Shown here piece by piece: positions 27,880-38,910 of a stretch of DNA of 64,000 nt. The stretch's first letter is position 1. Each line of letters begins with the position of its first letter. Source of the stretch: Microbacterium schleiferi (GTDB lineage Bacteria; Actinomycetota; Actinomycetes; Actinomycetales; Microbacteriaceae). The notes below the pieces were generated by a model. The model ran no database searches, was not told the DNA's origin, and saw only the letters and a program-made list of their open reading frames with translations. A program made the position numbers and the translations under genes. The stretch is from assembly GCF_015565955.1 (NCBI RefSeq), contig NZ_CP064760.1, positions 1,984,001 to 2,048,000 on the forward strand. Reading direction: 5' to 3'.

Positions 27880-29452
27880 TGCTCTCCTTGTTCTCGGATC
27901 GTGCCGTCGGACTCCCCGATGACGGCACCGATCCCAGCGTAGTGGCCGCGATCACGGCAGCCAGGACCATGAGACCGGCCCCGACAGCGGCGGTGACCGC
28001 GACGCCGGAATCGAACGCGGTCGCGGCAGCGTCACGCAGGGCATCCCCGATGGTGCCCGTCAGCTCACCCGCGACGACATATGCGCCAGCCAGTGTTTCC
28101 CGCGCCTGGGTTGCAAGCTCGGGAGGAACACCCGCAGGCATCGCGAGCCCCGAACGATACGAGGCTGTGAGGATGCTGCCGAGCACGGCAGTGCCGAGAA
28201 CAGCTCCCAGTTCGTAAGCCGTCTCCGACACCGCGCTGGCAGCACCCGCTTTGCTCGGCGGTGCGCTCGCCAGAACGAGCTCGTTCGAGACGGTCTCGGC
28301 GGAACCGATTCCGATGCCGAGCAGAACGCTGGCCAGGAGCAACCAGCCGAGGTCTCCGTGACCCGCCGTCGCCGCGACGAGGAGGTAGCCGCTCATCGAG
28401 AACATGAGCGCCGTCGGCACGACGATGCGCGGCGGAATCCGCGACGCGATGGGCACGACGAGAAGTCCCGACAGGATGATCGACGCGAGCGAGGGCACCA
28501 GGGCAAAGCCTGCCTGCACCGGGGAGAGACCCGCGATGAGCTGCAAGTGCTGGGCGATGAAGAACATGAAGCCCACGAGCGAGATGACGCTCAGAAGGTT
28601 CACGAGCAGCGCCCCGCTGAAGGTGCCGCGGGCGAACAGGCGCATATCCAGCATCGGTGCACGGGCGCGCAGCTGTCGTCGCACGAACAGCACACCGAAG
28701 ATCGCGCCGGCAGCGACCGCGCCGACGACGACGCCTGAGAATCCGTGTACGGCGAACTCCTTGATCGCCCACACGATCGGCACCATCATCGCCATAGACA
28801 GCAGGATGCTCAGGGCATCGATGCGACCGGGGTCGGGATTGCGGCTCTCGGGGACGAGCAGTGGCGCGAGCACCAGCAGCGGCACCAGGACCGGCACCGC
28901 CATGAGGAACACGGATCCCCACGAGAAGTGTTCGAGCAGCACTCCCCCGACGATCGGGCCGAGTGCGGCTCCCGCCGAGAACATCGAGGCCCAGATCGCG
29001 ATCGCGAAGCGTCGCTGACTGCGGAGGGTGAAGATGCTGCGCAGAAGCGCGAGAGTCGCCGGCATGAGCATGGCCCCGAACACGCCCATCGCGGCGCGTC
29101 CCGCGATGAGCCACTCGGCAGAGGGGGCGAACGCCGACAGGGCCGACACCGCGGCGAATCCGATCGCGCCGATCAGCAGCAACCGCCGCCGCCCGAAGCG
29201 GTCGCCGAGGGTTCCCATCGTGACGAGCAGCCCGGCCAGCACGAGCGGGTAGGCGTCGATGATCCACAGTTGCTGCGCCGCCGTCGGCTCGAGGGCGAGG
29301 GCGATCTCGGGCAGGGCGAAGCTCAGCACCGTGTTGTCAACCGACACCAACAGCACGGGCAGCATCAGCACGACGAGGGCGGCCCAGCCGCGCCACGTCA
29401 CCGGCCGACCATCGGCCTCGGCGATGCGAATGTCCTCAGTCAGGGTTGTCAT
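27842..29452 (-). CDS. DHA2-type (14-helix) MFS drug exporter
   Basis: 536 residues. Typical EmrB/QacA features: [20 protein letters not shown] in helix 1, [18 protein letters not shown] in loop 2-3, and motif [19 protein letters not shown] in helix 5. These are proton-driven exporters of drugs or cationic compounds. It is divergent from a TetR gene with a palindrome between them, so it is probably repressed by that TetR and induced by its substrates. Confidence 0.9.
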   Translation of the reverse strand: MTTLTEDIRIAEADGRPVTWRGWAALVVLMLPVLLVSVDNTVLSFALPEIALALEPTAAQQLWIIDAYPLVLAGLLVTMGTLGDRFGRRRLLLIGAIGFAAVSALSAFAPSAEWLIAGRAAMGVFGAMLMPATLALLRSIFTLRSQRRFAIAIWASMFSAGAALGPIVGGVLLEHFSWGSVFLMAVPVLVPLLVLAPLLVPESRNPDPGRIDALSILLSMAMMVPIVWAIKEFAVHGFSGVVVGAVAAGAIFGVLFVRRQLRARAPMLDMRLFARGTFSGALLVNLLSVISLVGFMFFIAQHLQLIAGLSPVQAGFALVPSLASIILSGLLVVPIASRIPPRIVVPTALMFSMSGYLLVAATAGHGDLGWLLLASVLLGIGIGSAETVSNELVLASAPPSKAGAASAVSETAYELGAVLGTAVLGSILTASYRSGLAMPAGVPPELATQARETLAGAYVVAGELTGTIGDALRDAAATAFDSGVAVTAAVGAGLMVLAAVIAATTLGSVPSSGSPTARSENKESNVARGETSRHPG

Positions 29453-29471
29453 GGTGTCACCGTCAGAATTT

Positions 29472-29493
29472 CTATACCGTCTGGCTGGTATAG
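29472..29493. promoter_or_regulatory. TetR operator
   Basis: CTATACC (29472-29478) and GGTATAG (29487-29493) are perfect inverted arms around eight bases. It lies between the divergent exporter (start 29452) and TetR (start 29531). Confidence 0.78.
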
Positions 29494-29530
29494 TAACAGT
29501 CATGACGTCCGCCTGGCTAGCATCGAGCGC

Positions 29531-30085
29531 ATGAGTCGTCCCCCGCATGCCCGCGAGAAGGTCCTCGACGCGTTCGAGGCCCTCCTCATCGCCGAGGGTG
29601 AGCGCGGTGCCACGATGGACGCGATCGCCCGGGATGCCGGGGTCTCCAAGGGTGGGTTGCTGTACCACTTCGCGTCGAAGGAGGCGCTCGAGAACGCCCT
29701 GCTGGCGCGCCTGGGAGAGCGCGTTGACGAAGATCTCGCCCGCATGACCTCCTCAGCGGAAGGTCCGGTCGCCTACTACGTGCGCACCTCGGCGATGGAT
29801 GGCACGGCTCTGGACCGCGTCATCCGCGCGGTCTCACGGCTTGCTCAGGCAGGCCGCGGCGCGGCCAGTGACGCCCTGCGAGCCCTCCGCGAGCGCTGGG
29901 CCGAGACACTTCGCCCGCACGTGACCGACAAGGCGGCGCTCGATCTCGTCATGCTGATCGGCGATGGCGTCTACTACAACAACGCGCTCCAGCACGATGA
30001 CCACCTGGCAACCCCCGTCCCCCACGGGCGGGAGATGGATGCGTTGGTCGATCTCATCGGCCGCGCGACCGCGCCGCGCCGCTGA
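29531..30085 (+). CDS. TetR-family repressor of the adjacent exporter
   Basis: 184 residues. The HTH is near residues 10-55 (ALLIAEGERGATMDAIARDAGVSKGGLLYHFASKEALE), with a TetR_C ligand domain behind it. TAGCAT lies seven bases before the ATG, which suggests leaderless transcription. Its palindromic operator in the shared intergenic region supports control of the DHA2 exporter. It ends four bases before the convergent serA stop. Confidence 0.88.
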   Translation: MSRPPHAREKVLDAFEALLIAEGERGATMDAIARDAGVSKGGLLYHFASKEALENALLARLGERVDEDLARMTSSAEGPVAYYVRTSAMDGTALDRVIRAVSRLAQAGRGAASDALRALRERWAETLRPHVTDKAALDLVMLIGDGVYYNNALQHDDHLATPVPHGREMDALVDLIGRATAPRR

Positions 30086-30089
30086 GGGT

Positions 30090-31694
30090 CTAGGGCTCGA
30101 CGATCTCGATCTGGCAGAACAGGTCGGCCCCGACTGCCTGGCGCATCTGGTCGAGCAGCTCATCCGGGACTGCCGCGTCCACCGTCAGCACCGAGAGCGC
30201 GTGGCCGGAGGCATCCGGATGCGCAACCTGCAGCCCTTCGATGTTGATTCCCGCGTCGCCGAGCTTCCTGGCGTAGATCGCGACGATTCCCGGGCGGTCC
30301 TGATAGCGCATGACGACGTGGTGACCGGCGATCGGCACCTCGATGTCGTACCCGTTGATCGCGACGATCTTCGGGACCATGCGGGTTCCAGCGAGGGTTC
30401 CGGCGACGCTGAGCGTCGTGCCATCCGACATCGTGCCGCGCAGCACCGTGAGGTTGCGGTACTGGGGGCTGTCGGCTTCCACGATCATGCGGGTCTCAAT
30501 GCCGCGCTGGTCGGCGAACAGCGGCGCGTTGACGTACGAGACGTTCTCGCTGACGATATTCGTGAAGATGCCCTTGAGCGCCGCAAGCCGGTAGACGCTG
30601 ACGTCGTAGGCGGCGAGTTCGCCACGAACCTCGATATCCAGCGAGGTCAGCGCGCTGTGGGTCAAGCCCGTGAAGTACTGGCCGAGCATTTCGACCAGTC
30701 CGATGCCGGGTCGCACAAACGGATCGATGACGCCACCGGCGACGTTGACGGCGTCGGGGACGAGGTCCCCCTCGAGCGCGAGCTTGACCGACTTCGCGAC
30801 CGAGACGCCGGCCTTCTCCTGCGCCTCGTCGGTGGAGGCACCCAGGTGAGGCGTGCCGACGACGTTCGGCAGGGCGACGAGCTTGGCCGCAGCCGAGTCG
30901 GGCTTCGGCGGCTCGGCGGTGAAGACGTCGAGGCCGGCCCCGGCAATCTGGCCGGTGGTGAGCGCCTCCAGCAGAGCCTCCTCATCGAAGAGGCCGCCGC
31001 GGGCGACGTTGATGACGTACGCCGTGGGCTTCATCGCCGCAAGCTGCTCGGTGCTGATCATTCCGGTGGTCTCGGGAGTCTTCGGCATGTGCACCGTGAG
31101 GAAGTCGCTCTCGCGCACGACGTCGTCGAAGCTCAGCAGCTCGACACCCAACTGCTGAGCGCGAGCCGGCGTGACGTACGGGTCGTAGCCAACGAGACGC
31201 ACGCCGAAGGCCCGCATCCGTTCGGCCACCAGCGCACCGATACGACCGAGCCCCAGGATGCCGACCGTCTTCTCGAACAGCTCAGCACCCGTGAACGAGC
31301 TGCGCTTCCACTGCCCCTGCGCAAGCGACGCGTGCGCGGCTGGGATGTGGCGGGCAAGGCTGAGGATGTGTCCGACAGTGAGCTCGGCCGCAGAGATGAC
31401 GTTGGAGGTCGGCGCATTGACGACCATCACACCGGCAGCGGTCGCCGCCTTGATGTCGACGTTGTCGAGACCGACGCCCGCCCGGGCGATCACGCGCAGC
31501 TTCTGTGACGACGCGATGGCTTCGGCATCCATCTTCGTCGCCGAACGGATGAGGACCGCGTCGGCGTCGGCGAGAGCCGCCAGCAGCGCGGGCCGATCGG
31601 TGCCATCGACGTTCCGGACGTCGAAGTCGGGGCCGAGCGCCTCGATCGTGGCAGGGGACAGTTGTTCGGCGATCAGGACGACCGGTTTGGACAC
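30090..31694 (-). CDS. serA: D-3-phosphoglycerate dehydrogenase
   Basis: 534 residues, the long actinobacterial form. It oxidises 3-phosphoglycerate with NAD+, the first step of serine synthesis. Order: substrate-binding half (RAGVGLDNVDIKAATAAGV), NAD-binding Rossmann motif (GLGRIGALVAERMRAFG), allosteric intervening domain, and C-terminal ACT domain (IVAIYARKLGDAGINIEGLQ). The GTG start 31694 (VSKPVVLIAEQL) fits family N-termini; an upstream in-frame extension lacks similarity. Confidence 0.95.
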   Translation of the reverse strand: MSKPVVLIAEQLSPATIEALGPDFDVRNVDGTDRPALLAALADADAVLIRSATKMDAEAIASSQKLRVIARAGVGLDNVDIKAATAAGVMVVNAPTSNVISAAELTVGHILSLARHIPAAHASLAQGQWKRSSFTGAELFEKTVGILGLGRIGALVAERMRAFGVRLVGYDPYVTPARAQQLGVELLSFDDVVRESDFLTVHMPKTPETTGMISTEQLAAMKPTAYVINVARGGLFDEEALLEALTTGQIAGAGLDVFTAEPPKPDSAAAKLVALPNVVGTPHLGASTDEAQEKAGVSVAKSVKLALEGDLVPDAVNVAGGVIDPFVRPGIGLVEMLGQYFTGLTHSALTSLDIEVRGELAAYDVSVYRLAALKGIFTNIVSENVSYVNAPLFADQRGIETRMIVEADSPQYRNLTVLRGTMSDGTTLSVAGTLAGTRMVPKIVAINGYDIEVPIAGHHVVMRYQDRPGIVAIYARKLGDAGINIEGLQVAHPDASGHALSVLTVDAAVPDELLDQMRQAVGADLFCQIEIVEP

Positions 31695-31848
31695 GGGTGG
31701 ATCCTTCGGAGCAGATGCGTACGCGAACAAGCCGCACACGCAGGATGACGGGGACGCCGCGCCGCGCGCCATGACGGCGGGCCTTCGCCAGCCTATCGCG
31801 GGCGCAGCCGACGCCCCGACCAGATGACGAGCCGTTGGTCCCGCCGGC

Positions 31849-32232
31849 TCAGCTGCCCAGCAGTGATGCGCCGTAGACGGCGGCGTAGGCGATGACGTTC
31901 ATCCAGAACACCGCCACGATGCCCAGGCCCGCGAGCATGATGAGCGCGAAAGCACCGGCGCGACGCTTCCAGCCGATCGCGAACGCGAGAGCGAACACGA
32001 CGATCGGGAAGGCGATCGCCGTCAGCAGCAGCGCCCAGCCGCCGCCGTTTAGTCCGAGAGGCCCCGTGGCCTGCGAGATCAGAAATGCGACGGCGTTCCA
32101 GACGGCGTACGCGTAGAACAGGCCGAAGAACCCCGCGATCGTGGCGATGAGCCACACCGGGAGTGCGCTCCGGCGCTCGGTGACGGATGCTGTCGCCTGG
32201 GCCTCGGCGGCGCCGTTCGTGTCCTCGGTCAC
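31849..32232 (-). CDS. Small membrane protein of unknown function
   Basis: 127 residues with three membrane helices (PVWLIATIAGFFGLFYAYAVW, ALLLTAIAFPIVVFALAFAI, AFALIMLAGLGIVAVFWMNV). GTG 32232 overlaps the stop of the next upstream gene (GTGA), so the pair is coupled. No known domain. Confidence 0.65.
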   Translation of the reverse strand: MTEDTNGAAEAQATASVTERRSALPVWLIATIAGFFGLFYAYAVWNAVAFLISQATGPLGLNGGGWALLLTAIAFPIVVFALAFAIGWKRRAGAFALIMLAGLGIVAVFWMNVIAYAAVYGASLLGS

Positions 32233-32755
32233 TGTCCGATCGCCCCCACCATGATGAACGGCCACGGCAGCACGAGCACAGCCCCCGCGGCAAGCAGCAC
32301 AATCCGCACCCAGGACCTTCCGCCGCGGGTAAGCAGCAGCACGGTCACAAACCAGATGAGAGGCGTGAGAACAGCCAGCCACAGGCTCACCTGATAGGCC
32401 AGCGGCGCGACAAGGAACTCGGCGTACTGCTGCAGTCGCAGTCCGCCAATGATCCACCCGATGCTCTCCAGGGCGTACACGCCACCGAAGACACCGAGGA
32501 TGATGAGAGCAGCGTTGCTGGCGGTGGCGGGCGCCGCATCCGATTCGCCCTCGGGGCTGTCATCCCCCGCCGTGGGAGCATCACCGTCGGGCGTGGTGGC
32601 ACCTGACTCGGCATCCGACTGCGGCGCGGGAGCGGAAGACACTGCCTCGCTCCCCTTGCCGACCGCAACGTAGCCGGGGGCAGGGTTCGTCCCGTGTCGA
32701 GCGTGGGGTCGTCATCACCCCACGAGAGGGCGTCGTCGTCGCGGTCGGTGCTCAC
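32229..32755 (-). CDS. Membrane protein of unknown function with acidic N-terminus (frameshifted)
   Basis: About 175 residues when the missing base at five G (32676-32680) is restored, giving TLPPGYVAVGKGSEAV. The N-terminal ~75 residues are acidic and low-complexity (starting VSTDRDDDALSWGDDDP); three membrane helices follow. A similar acidic leader is common in Microbacteriaceae homologues that databases sometimes mislabel. Function is unknown. Confidence 0.65.
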
Positions 32756-32775
32756 GAGTTCAGCCTACTCACGAC

Positions 32776-32854
32776 CGAACCCACACGCCCCGGCGCGAAC
32801 CCCCACGTCCGCGGGTGCGGAACGGGTGGGTTCGGGGCTGGAGGTGTGGGTTCG
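32776..32854. repeat. Nested inverted repeats downstream of ilvC
   Basis: CGAACCCACAC (32776-32786) and GTGTGGGTTCG (32844-32854) pair perfectly. Inside lies a second pair, CGAACCC... and ...GGGTTCG (about 32796-32834). The result is a long G/C-rich stem just past the ilvC stop on the minus strand. It may act as a terminator or RNA stabiliser; there is no T-tract. Confidence 0.7.
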
Positions 32855-32874
32855 CTCGAAGCAGGGTGCGAGGA

Positions 32875-33987
<1,113 letters not shown>

Positions 33988-34497
33988 TCAGCCCCGCAGG
34001 ACGCGCTCGGTGATGCTCTTGCCGCCGCGGCCGATCGCGAGCATGCCGGATTGAGCAAGCTCCTTGATGCCGAACGGCTCGATGGCACGCAGGAACGCCT
34101 CAACCTTGCCCTTGTCGCCGGTGATCTCGATCACCATCGCGTCGGGAGCGTAGTCCACGACGGAGGCGCGGAAGAGGTTGATGACTTCGAGCACGCTCGA
34201 ACGACTCGCGTTGTCGGCGCGCACCTTCACGAGCATGTGCTCGCGCTGCACGGATGCCGCCGAGTCGAGCTCGACGATCTTGATGACGTTCACGAGCTTG
34301 TTCAGCTGCTTGGTCACCTGCTCGAGCGGGAGGCCCTCGACGTCGACGACCACCGTGATGCGGGACAGCCCCGGCACCTCGGTGACACCCACCGCGAGGG
34401 ATTCGATGTTGAAGCCGCGACGGGCGAACAGACCCGCAACACGAGTCAGCAGACCGGGCTTGTCTTCAACGAGAAGGCTCAGCACGTGGCTTGTCAT
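33988..34497 (-). CDS. ilvN: Acetolactate synthase, regulatory subunit
   Basis: 169 residues with an N-terminal ACT domain (HVLSLLVEDKPGLLTRVAGLFARRGFNIESLAVG) and the conserved second domain (RASVVDYAPDAMVIEITGDKGKVEAFL). It binds the large subunit and confers branched-chain feedback control. Only three bases separate it from ilvB. Confidence 0.96.
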   Translation of the reverse strand: MTSHVLSLLVEDKPGLLTRVAGLFARRGFNIESLAVGVTEVPGLSRITVVVDVEGLPLEQVTKQLNKLVNVIKIVELDSAASVQREHMLVKVRADNASRSSVLEVINLFRASVVDYAPDAMVIEITGDKGKVEAFLRAIEPFGIKELAQSGMLAIGRGGKSITERVLRG

Positions 34498-34500
34498 GGC

Positions 34501-36302
34501 TCAGTCCTCCTCGTCGAATGCCGGCGCGTGCTCACGCGCGTACTGGATCTCGCTGTTGCCGACGCCCTGCGGCACCATCGGCCACACCATGGCGTCAGCC
34601 GAGACGACGAAGTCGATGACGACGGGGCGATCATTCGTCTCGAGGGCGAGGCGGATCGCGTCGTCGATCTCTTCTTCCTTCTCGACACGGATCGCGAGGC
34701 ATCCGTACGCCTCCGCCAGCTTCACGAAGTCGGGGACGCGCGCCGTGCCGTGACCGGTGTTCAGGTCGGTGTGCGAGTGACGCCCGTTGAAGAACAGGGT
34801 CTGCCACTGCCGCACCATCCCGAGCGACGAATTGTTGATGATCGCGACCTTGATCGGGATGTTGTTCAGGACGCAGGTGGCCAGCTCTTGATTGGTCATC
34901 TGGAAGCATCCGTCGCCGTCGATCGCCCAGACGACCCGATCGGGCTGAGCAACCTTCGCGCCCATCGCCGCGGGAACCGCGTAGCCCATCGTGCCGGCGC
35001 CGCCGGAGTTCAGCCAGGCGTTCGGGCGCTCGTACTTGATGAACTGCGCCGACCACATCTGGTGCTGTCCCACGCCCGCCGCGTACACGGCCTCGGGCCC
35101 GGTGAGCTCACCGATCCGCTGGATCACGTGCTGCGGGGCCAGAAGACCGTCGCTGGTGGGCGCGAAGCCGAGCGGGAACTCGCTGCGAAGACCCTTGAGG
35201 TACGCCCACCACTGCGTGGTGTCGGCGCGGCCCGCGTCAGCATTCGCGCGGAAAGCAGCATCCAGGTCGACGAGAACCTCGCGCAGATCCCCCACGATCG
35301 GCACATCGGCCGCGCGGATCTTCGAGATCTCGGCGGGGTCGATGTCGACGTGGATGACCTTCGCGTTCGGCGCGAAATGCGATGCCTTGCCGGTGACCCG
35401 GTCATCGAATCGGGCGCCGAGCGCGACGATGAGGTCGGACTCCTGCAGCGCGAGCACGGCGGGTACCGTCCCGTGCATGCCGGGCATGCCGAGGTTCTGC
35501 TCGTGTGAGTCGGGGAACGCGCCCCGCGCCATGAGCGTGGTGACCACGGGTGCGCCCGTCGCTTCGGCCAGCGCGAGGAGCTGCTCGGATGCCCGAGCAC
35601 GGATGATCCCCCGCCGACATAGAGAACCGGCTTCTCAGCCGCGGCAATCAACTGCGCGGCTGCCTGAATCTGCTTGCCGTGAGCCTTGGTGACGGGCCGG
35701 TACCCCGGTAGGTCGATCTGCGGCGGCCAGACGAAGGGCGCCTCGGCCTGCTGCGCGTCCTTGGTGATGTCCACCAGCACCGGACCCGGGCGGCCCGTCG
35801 AGGCGATCTCGTAGGCGGCGGCGATCGCACCGGGGATGTCTTCGGCGCGCTTCACCAGGAAGGAGTGCTTCGTGATCGGCATCGTGATGCCCACGATGTC
35901 GGCCTCCTGGAACGCGTCGGTTCCCATGAGGCTCGAGAAGACCTGGCCGGTGATGCACAGCAGCGGCACGGAGTCCATGTAGGCATCCGCGATCGCGGTC
36001 ACCAGGTTCGTTGCCCCGGGGCCCGAGGTCGCAATGGCGACGCCGACCTTGCCGGATGCTGCCGCATACCCCTCGGCTGCGTGGCCGGCACCCTGCTCGT
36101 GCCGGACGAGGATGTGACGAACCGCGTCATCGTCCATGAGCGGGTCGTAGACGGGCATGATCGCGCCGCCGGGCAGACCGAACACGTCGGTCACGCCCAG
36201 CAGGTCGAGCGAACGGACGACCGCCTCGGCTCCCGTCATCACAGGCGCCGAAGCGCTGCGAGCGGGCGGCCGGGGCACGGCCGTGGCGATGTCGGAAGAC
36301 AT
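34501..36302 (-). CDS. ilvB: Acetolactate synthase, catalytic subunit (frameshifted)
   Basis: About 600 residues. A TPP enzyme joining two pyruvates, or pyruvate and 2-oxobutyrate. N-terminal TPP PYR domain ([20 protein letters not shown]; catalytic Glu in [15 protein letters not shown]), a FAD/central domain, and a C-terminal TPP domain ([29 protein letters not shown]). The frame breaks at five C (35608-35612) after VLYVGGG; one added base gives [14 protein letters not shown] and joins the halves. An essential anabolic gene, so an assembly error is the likely cause. Confidence 0.95.
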
Positions 36303-36347
36303 GATGGATTCCTTGCGATGAGATCGAGAGTTGCGAGAGAGGAACGC

Positions 36348-38053
36348 CTAGTTCGTCGTCGCGCCTTCGGATGCCGAACGCACGAGTCGCGTGTACTTGG
36401 CGAGAACGCCACGGGTATAGCGCGGAGGAAGCGGTTCCCAGCCCTGGCGGCGGGAACTCAGCTCGGCTTCGTCGACGAGTAGGTCGAGAGAGCGAGCCGC
36501 GATATCGACCCGTATCAGATCACCATCGCGCACGAAGGCGATCGGACCTGCGTCCACCGCTTCGGGTGCTATGTGGCCGATGCACAGGCCGGTTGTGCCG
36601 CCCGAGAATCTGCCGTCTGTCAAGAGTAGTACATCTTTTCCGAGCCCAGCGCCCTTGATGGCGGCGGTGATCGCGAGCATTTCGCGCATTCCGGGTCCGC
36701 CCTTGGGGCCCTCGTAGCGGATGATGACGACATCGCCGGCCGAGACCTCGCCGGCCTCCAGGGCGTCCATCGCGGCACGCTCGCGCTCGAACACCCGGGC
36801 GGGGCCCTCGAAGACATCGCTGTCGAAGCCCGCAGACTTGACGACGGCACCCTCGGGCGCCATCGATCCGTGCAGGATCGTGATGCCGCCGGTCTCGTGG
36901 ATGGGGTTGTCGAACCCGTGGATGACGGTGCCATCGACCGGGTCAGGGTTCAGGTCGGCGAGGTTCTCGGCGAGGGTCTTACCCGTGACCGTGAGCGCGT
37001 CGCCGTGCAGGAGGCCCTCATCGAGCATCGCCTTCATGACAACCGGGATACCGCCGTGGCGGTCGACGTCGTTCATGACGAACTGGCCGAACGGCTTCAT
37101 GTCAGCGACGTGGGGAACCTTGTCGCCGATGCGGTTGAAGTCGTGGAGGCTGAGCTCGACATCCGCTTCCCGGGCGATCGCCAGAAGGTGCAGCACGACG
37201 TTCGTCGAACCGCCGAGTGCCATCGCGAGAGCGATCGCGTTCTCGAACGCTTCCTTGGTGAGGATGTCGCGGGTCGTGATGCCGAGCTTCAGGAGGTTCA
37301 CGACAGCCTCGCCCGAGCGGTGGGCGAACGCGTCGCGGCGACGGTCGGCCGAGGGCGGAGCGGCGGAGCCGGGAAGGCTCAGGCCGAGCGCTTCGGCGAC
37401 CGAGGCCATTGTGTTGGCGGTGTACATGCCGCCGCAGGCACCCTCGCCGGGGGCGAAGGCGCACTCGATGCGCTTGAGGTCGGCTTCGCTCATCCGGCCC
37501 GAGAGACACGCCCCGACGCCCTCGAAGGAGTCGATGATCGTGATGTCCTTCTCGGTGCCGTCCGAGAGCTTGACCCAGCCCGGGGCGATCGACCCGGCGT
37601 AGAGGAAGACGCTCGACAGGTCGAGGCGGGCGCTGGCCATCAGCATCCCGGGGATCGACTTGTCGCATCCAGCGAGGAGCACGGTGCCGTCGAGGCGCTC
37701 GGCCATGACGACGGTCTCGACGGAGTCAGCGATGACTTCGCGGGAGACGAGGGAGAAGTGCATCCCTCGTGTCCCATCGAGATGCCGTCGGAGACGGAGA
37801 TCGTGCCGAACTGGAGCGGGTAGCCGCCACCGGAGTGCACACCCTCCTTCGCGCCCTGAGCGAGGCGGTCCAGGCTCAGGTTGCAGGGGGTGATCTCGTT
37901 CCAGCTCGAGGCGATGCCGATCTGGGGCTTGTCCCAGTCCTCGTCACCCATCCCGACCGCGCGGAGCATTCCGCGGGAGGTGGTGGCTTCGATGCCGTCG
38001 GTGACGACCCGGCTCCGAGGTTTGATGTCAATGGTGCTGTCGTGCGGGGCCAT
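36348..38053 (-). CDS. ilvD: Dihydroxy-acid dehydratase (frameshifted)
   Basis: About 568 residues. An Fe-S enzyme that dehydrates dihydroxy acids to 2-oxo acids in Ile/Val synthesis. Cluster and active-site motifs: [37 protein letters not shown], and [20 protein letters not shown] near the end. The frame breaks at CCC (37764-37766); one added base gives [16 protein letters not shown]. It lies just upstream of ilvB with a 45-base gap, so the four ilv genes (D-B-N-C) probably form one transcription unit. I saw no Leu/Val/Ile-rich leader peptide in this gap. Confidence 0.96.
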
Positions 38054-38062
38054 GTTCGCAGT

Positions 38063-38878
38063 CTATTCCTGCGCGTCGCGCCGCTGCTGCGCCAGGTCGG
38101 CCAAGGCCGCGGCCATCGCGGGGATGTTCGCGACGCTCACGCGCGCCGCCGTCTCACCATCTCCGACGTGGATGCCGAGGTCCTGCGACTGCAGGCTCCG
38201 CAGCGCATCCTCGTCGGTGGTGTCATCGCCCGCGAACAGCACCGCGTCAGCGGCGAACCGCTCGCGCAGCGCGGCAATCGCACTGTCTTTGCCCTCGTGG
38301 CGGAAGGCGTACTCGACGATCTTCTTGCCGGTCCGGCGGCGCCAGTCGGGCGCCAGGTCACCGACCATCTCGTCGACGGCGGCGGATGCGGCATCTCCCG
38401 CCTCGTCGGTGGCGTTGCGCGTGTGCACGCCGAAGCCGAAGGTCTTCGGCTCGATCCACACGCCCTCGTAGTCGGCGGCGATCTCCTCTGCGCGCGCACG
38501 CAGGAGGTCGCGCAGCCCGCGTTCGGAATCGTCCTCGGCCGGCTCGACCGCCCCCTCACCCGGGAACCAGTACTCGGCGCCGTGCGAGGCAGCAAGCGTG
38601 ATCGGTGAGTCGTCGGTGTGCTCGGCGATGATCCGCAGGTCGACGAGGCTGCGGCCCGACACGAGAGCGACGACCGTCTGCGGCAAGGCCGCCAGGGCGT
38701 GCACGGCGTCGCGGGCTGCGGGCAGCATCCTCGCCGACATCGGGTCAACGACGTGCGGCGAGAGTGTGCCGTCGAAGTCGAGCGCAACCAACAGGGTGGG
38801 GACGCCGGCAACGGAGGCCAGCGCGTCGCGCACCTCGTCGGGGACAGCAGAAACGTGAGGGGCGTCGGGAGGTGTCAT
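38063..38878 (-). CDS. otsB: Trehalose-6-phosphate phosphatase
   Basis: 271 residues, HAD fold. The nucleophile Asp lies in LLVALDFDGTLSPHV; late DDTTDEDALR supplies the metal ligands. Also typical are LVSGRSLVDLRII and ASHGAEYW. It removes phosphate from trehalose-6-phosphate. It lies 32 bases after otsA, completing the OtsAB route. Confidence 0.94.
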   Translation of the reverse strand: MTPPDAPHVSAVPDEVRDALASVAGVPTLLVALDFDGTLSPHVVDPMSARMLPAARDAVHALAALPQTVVALVSGRSLVDLRIIAEHTDDSPITLAASHGAEYWFPGEGAVEPAEDDSERGLRDLLRARAEEIAADYEGVWIEPKTFGFGVHTRNATDEAGDAASAAVDEMVGDLAPDWRRRTGKKIVEYAFRHEGKDSAIAALRERFAADAVLFAGDDTTDEDALRSLQSQDLGIHVGDGETAARVSVANIPAMAAALADLAQQRRDAQE

Positions 38879-38910
38879 CTCCGGTGCTTTCGTCGTCGGG
38901 TGGACAGGGA

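Noticed and set aside
28745..29530. An N-terminal extension of the TetR at 29531, of about 260 codons.
   Set aside because: The extension is antisense to the exporter and shows no domain; the HTH begins right after ATG 29531, which has its own -10 box.
35608..37766. ilvB and ilvD as pseudogenes of an auxotroph.
   Set aside because: All other branched-chain genes are intact and each broken gene is restored by one base in a G/C run.
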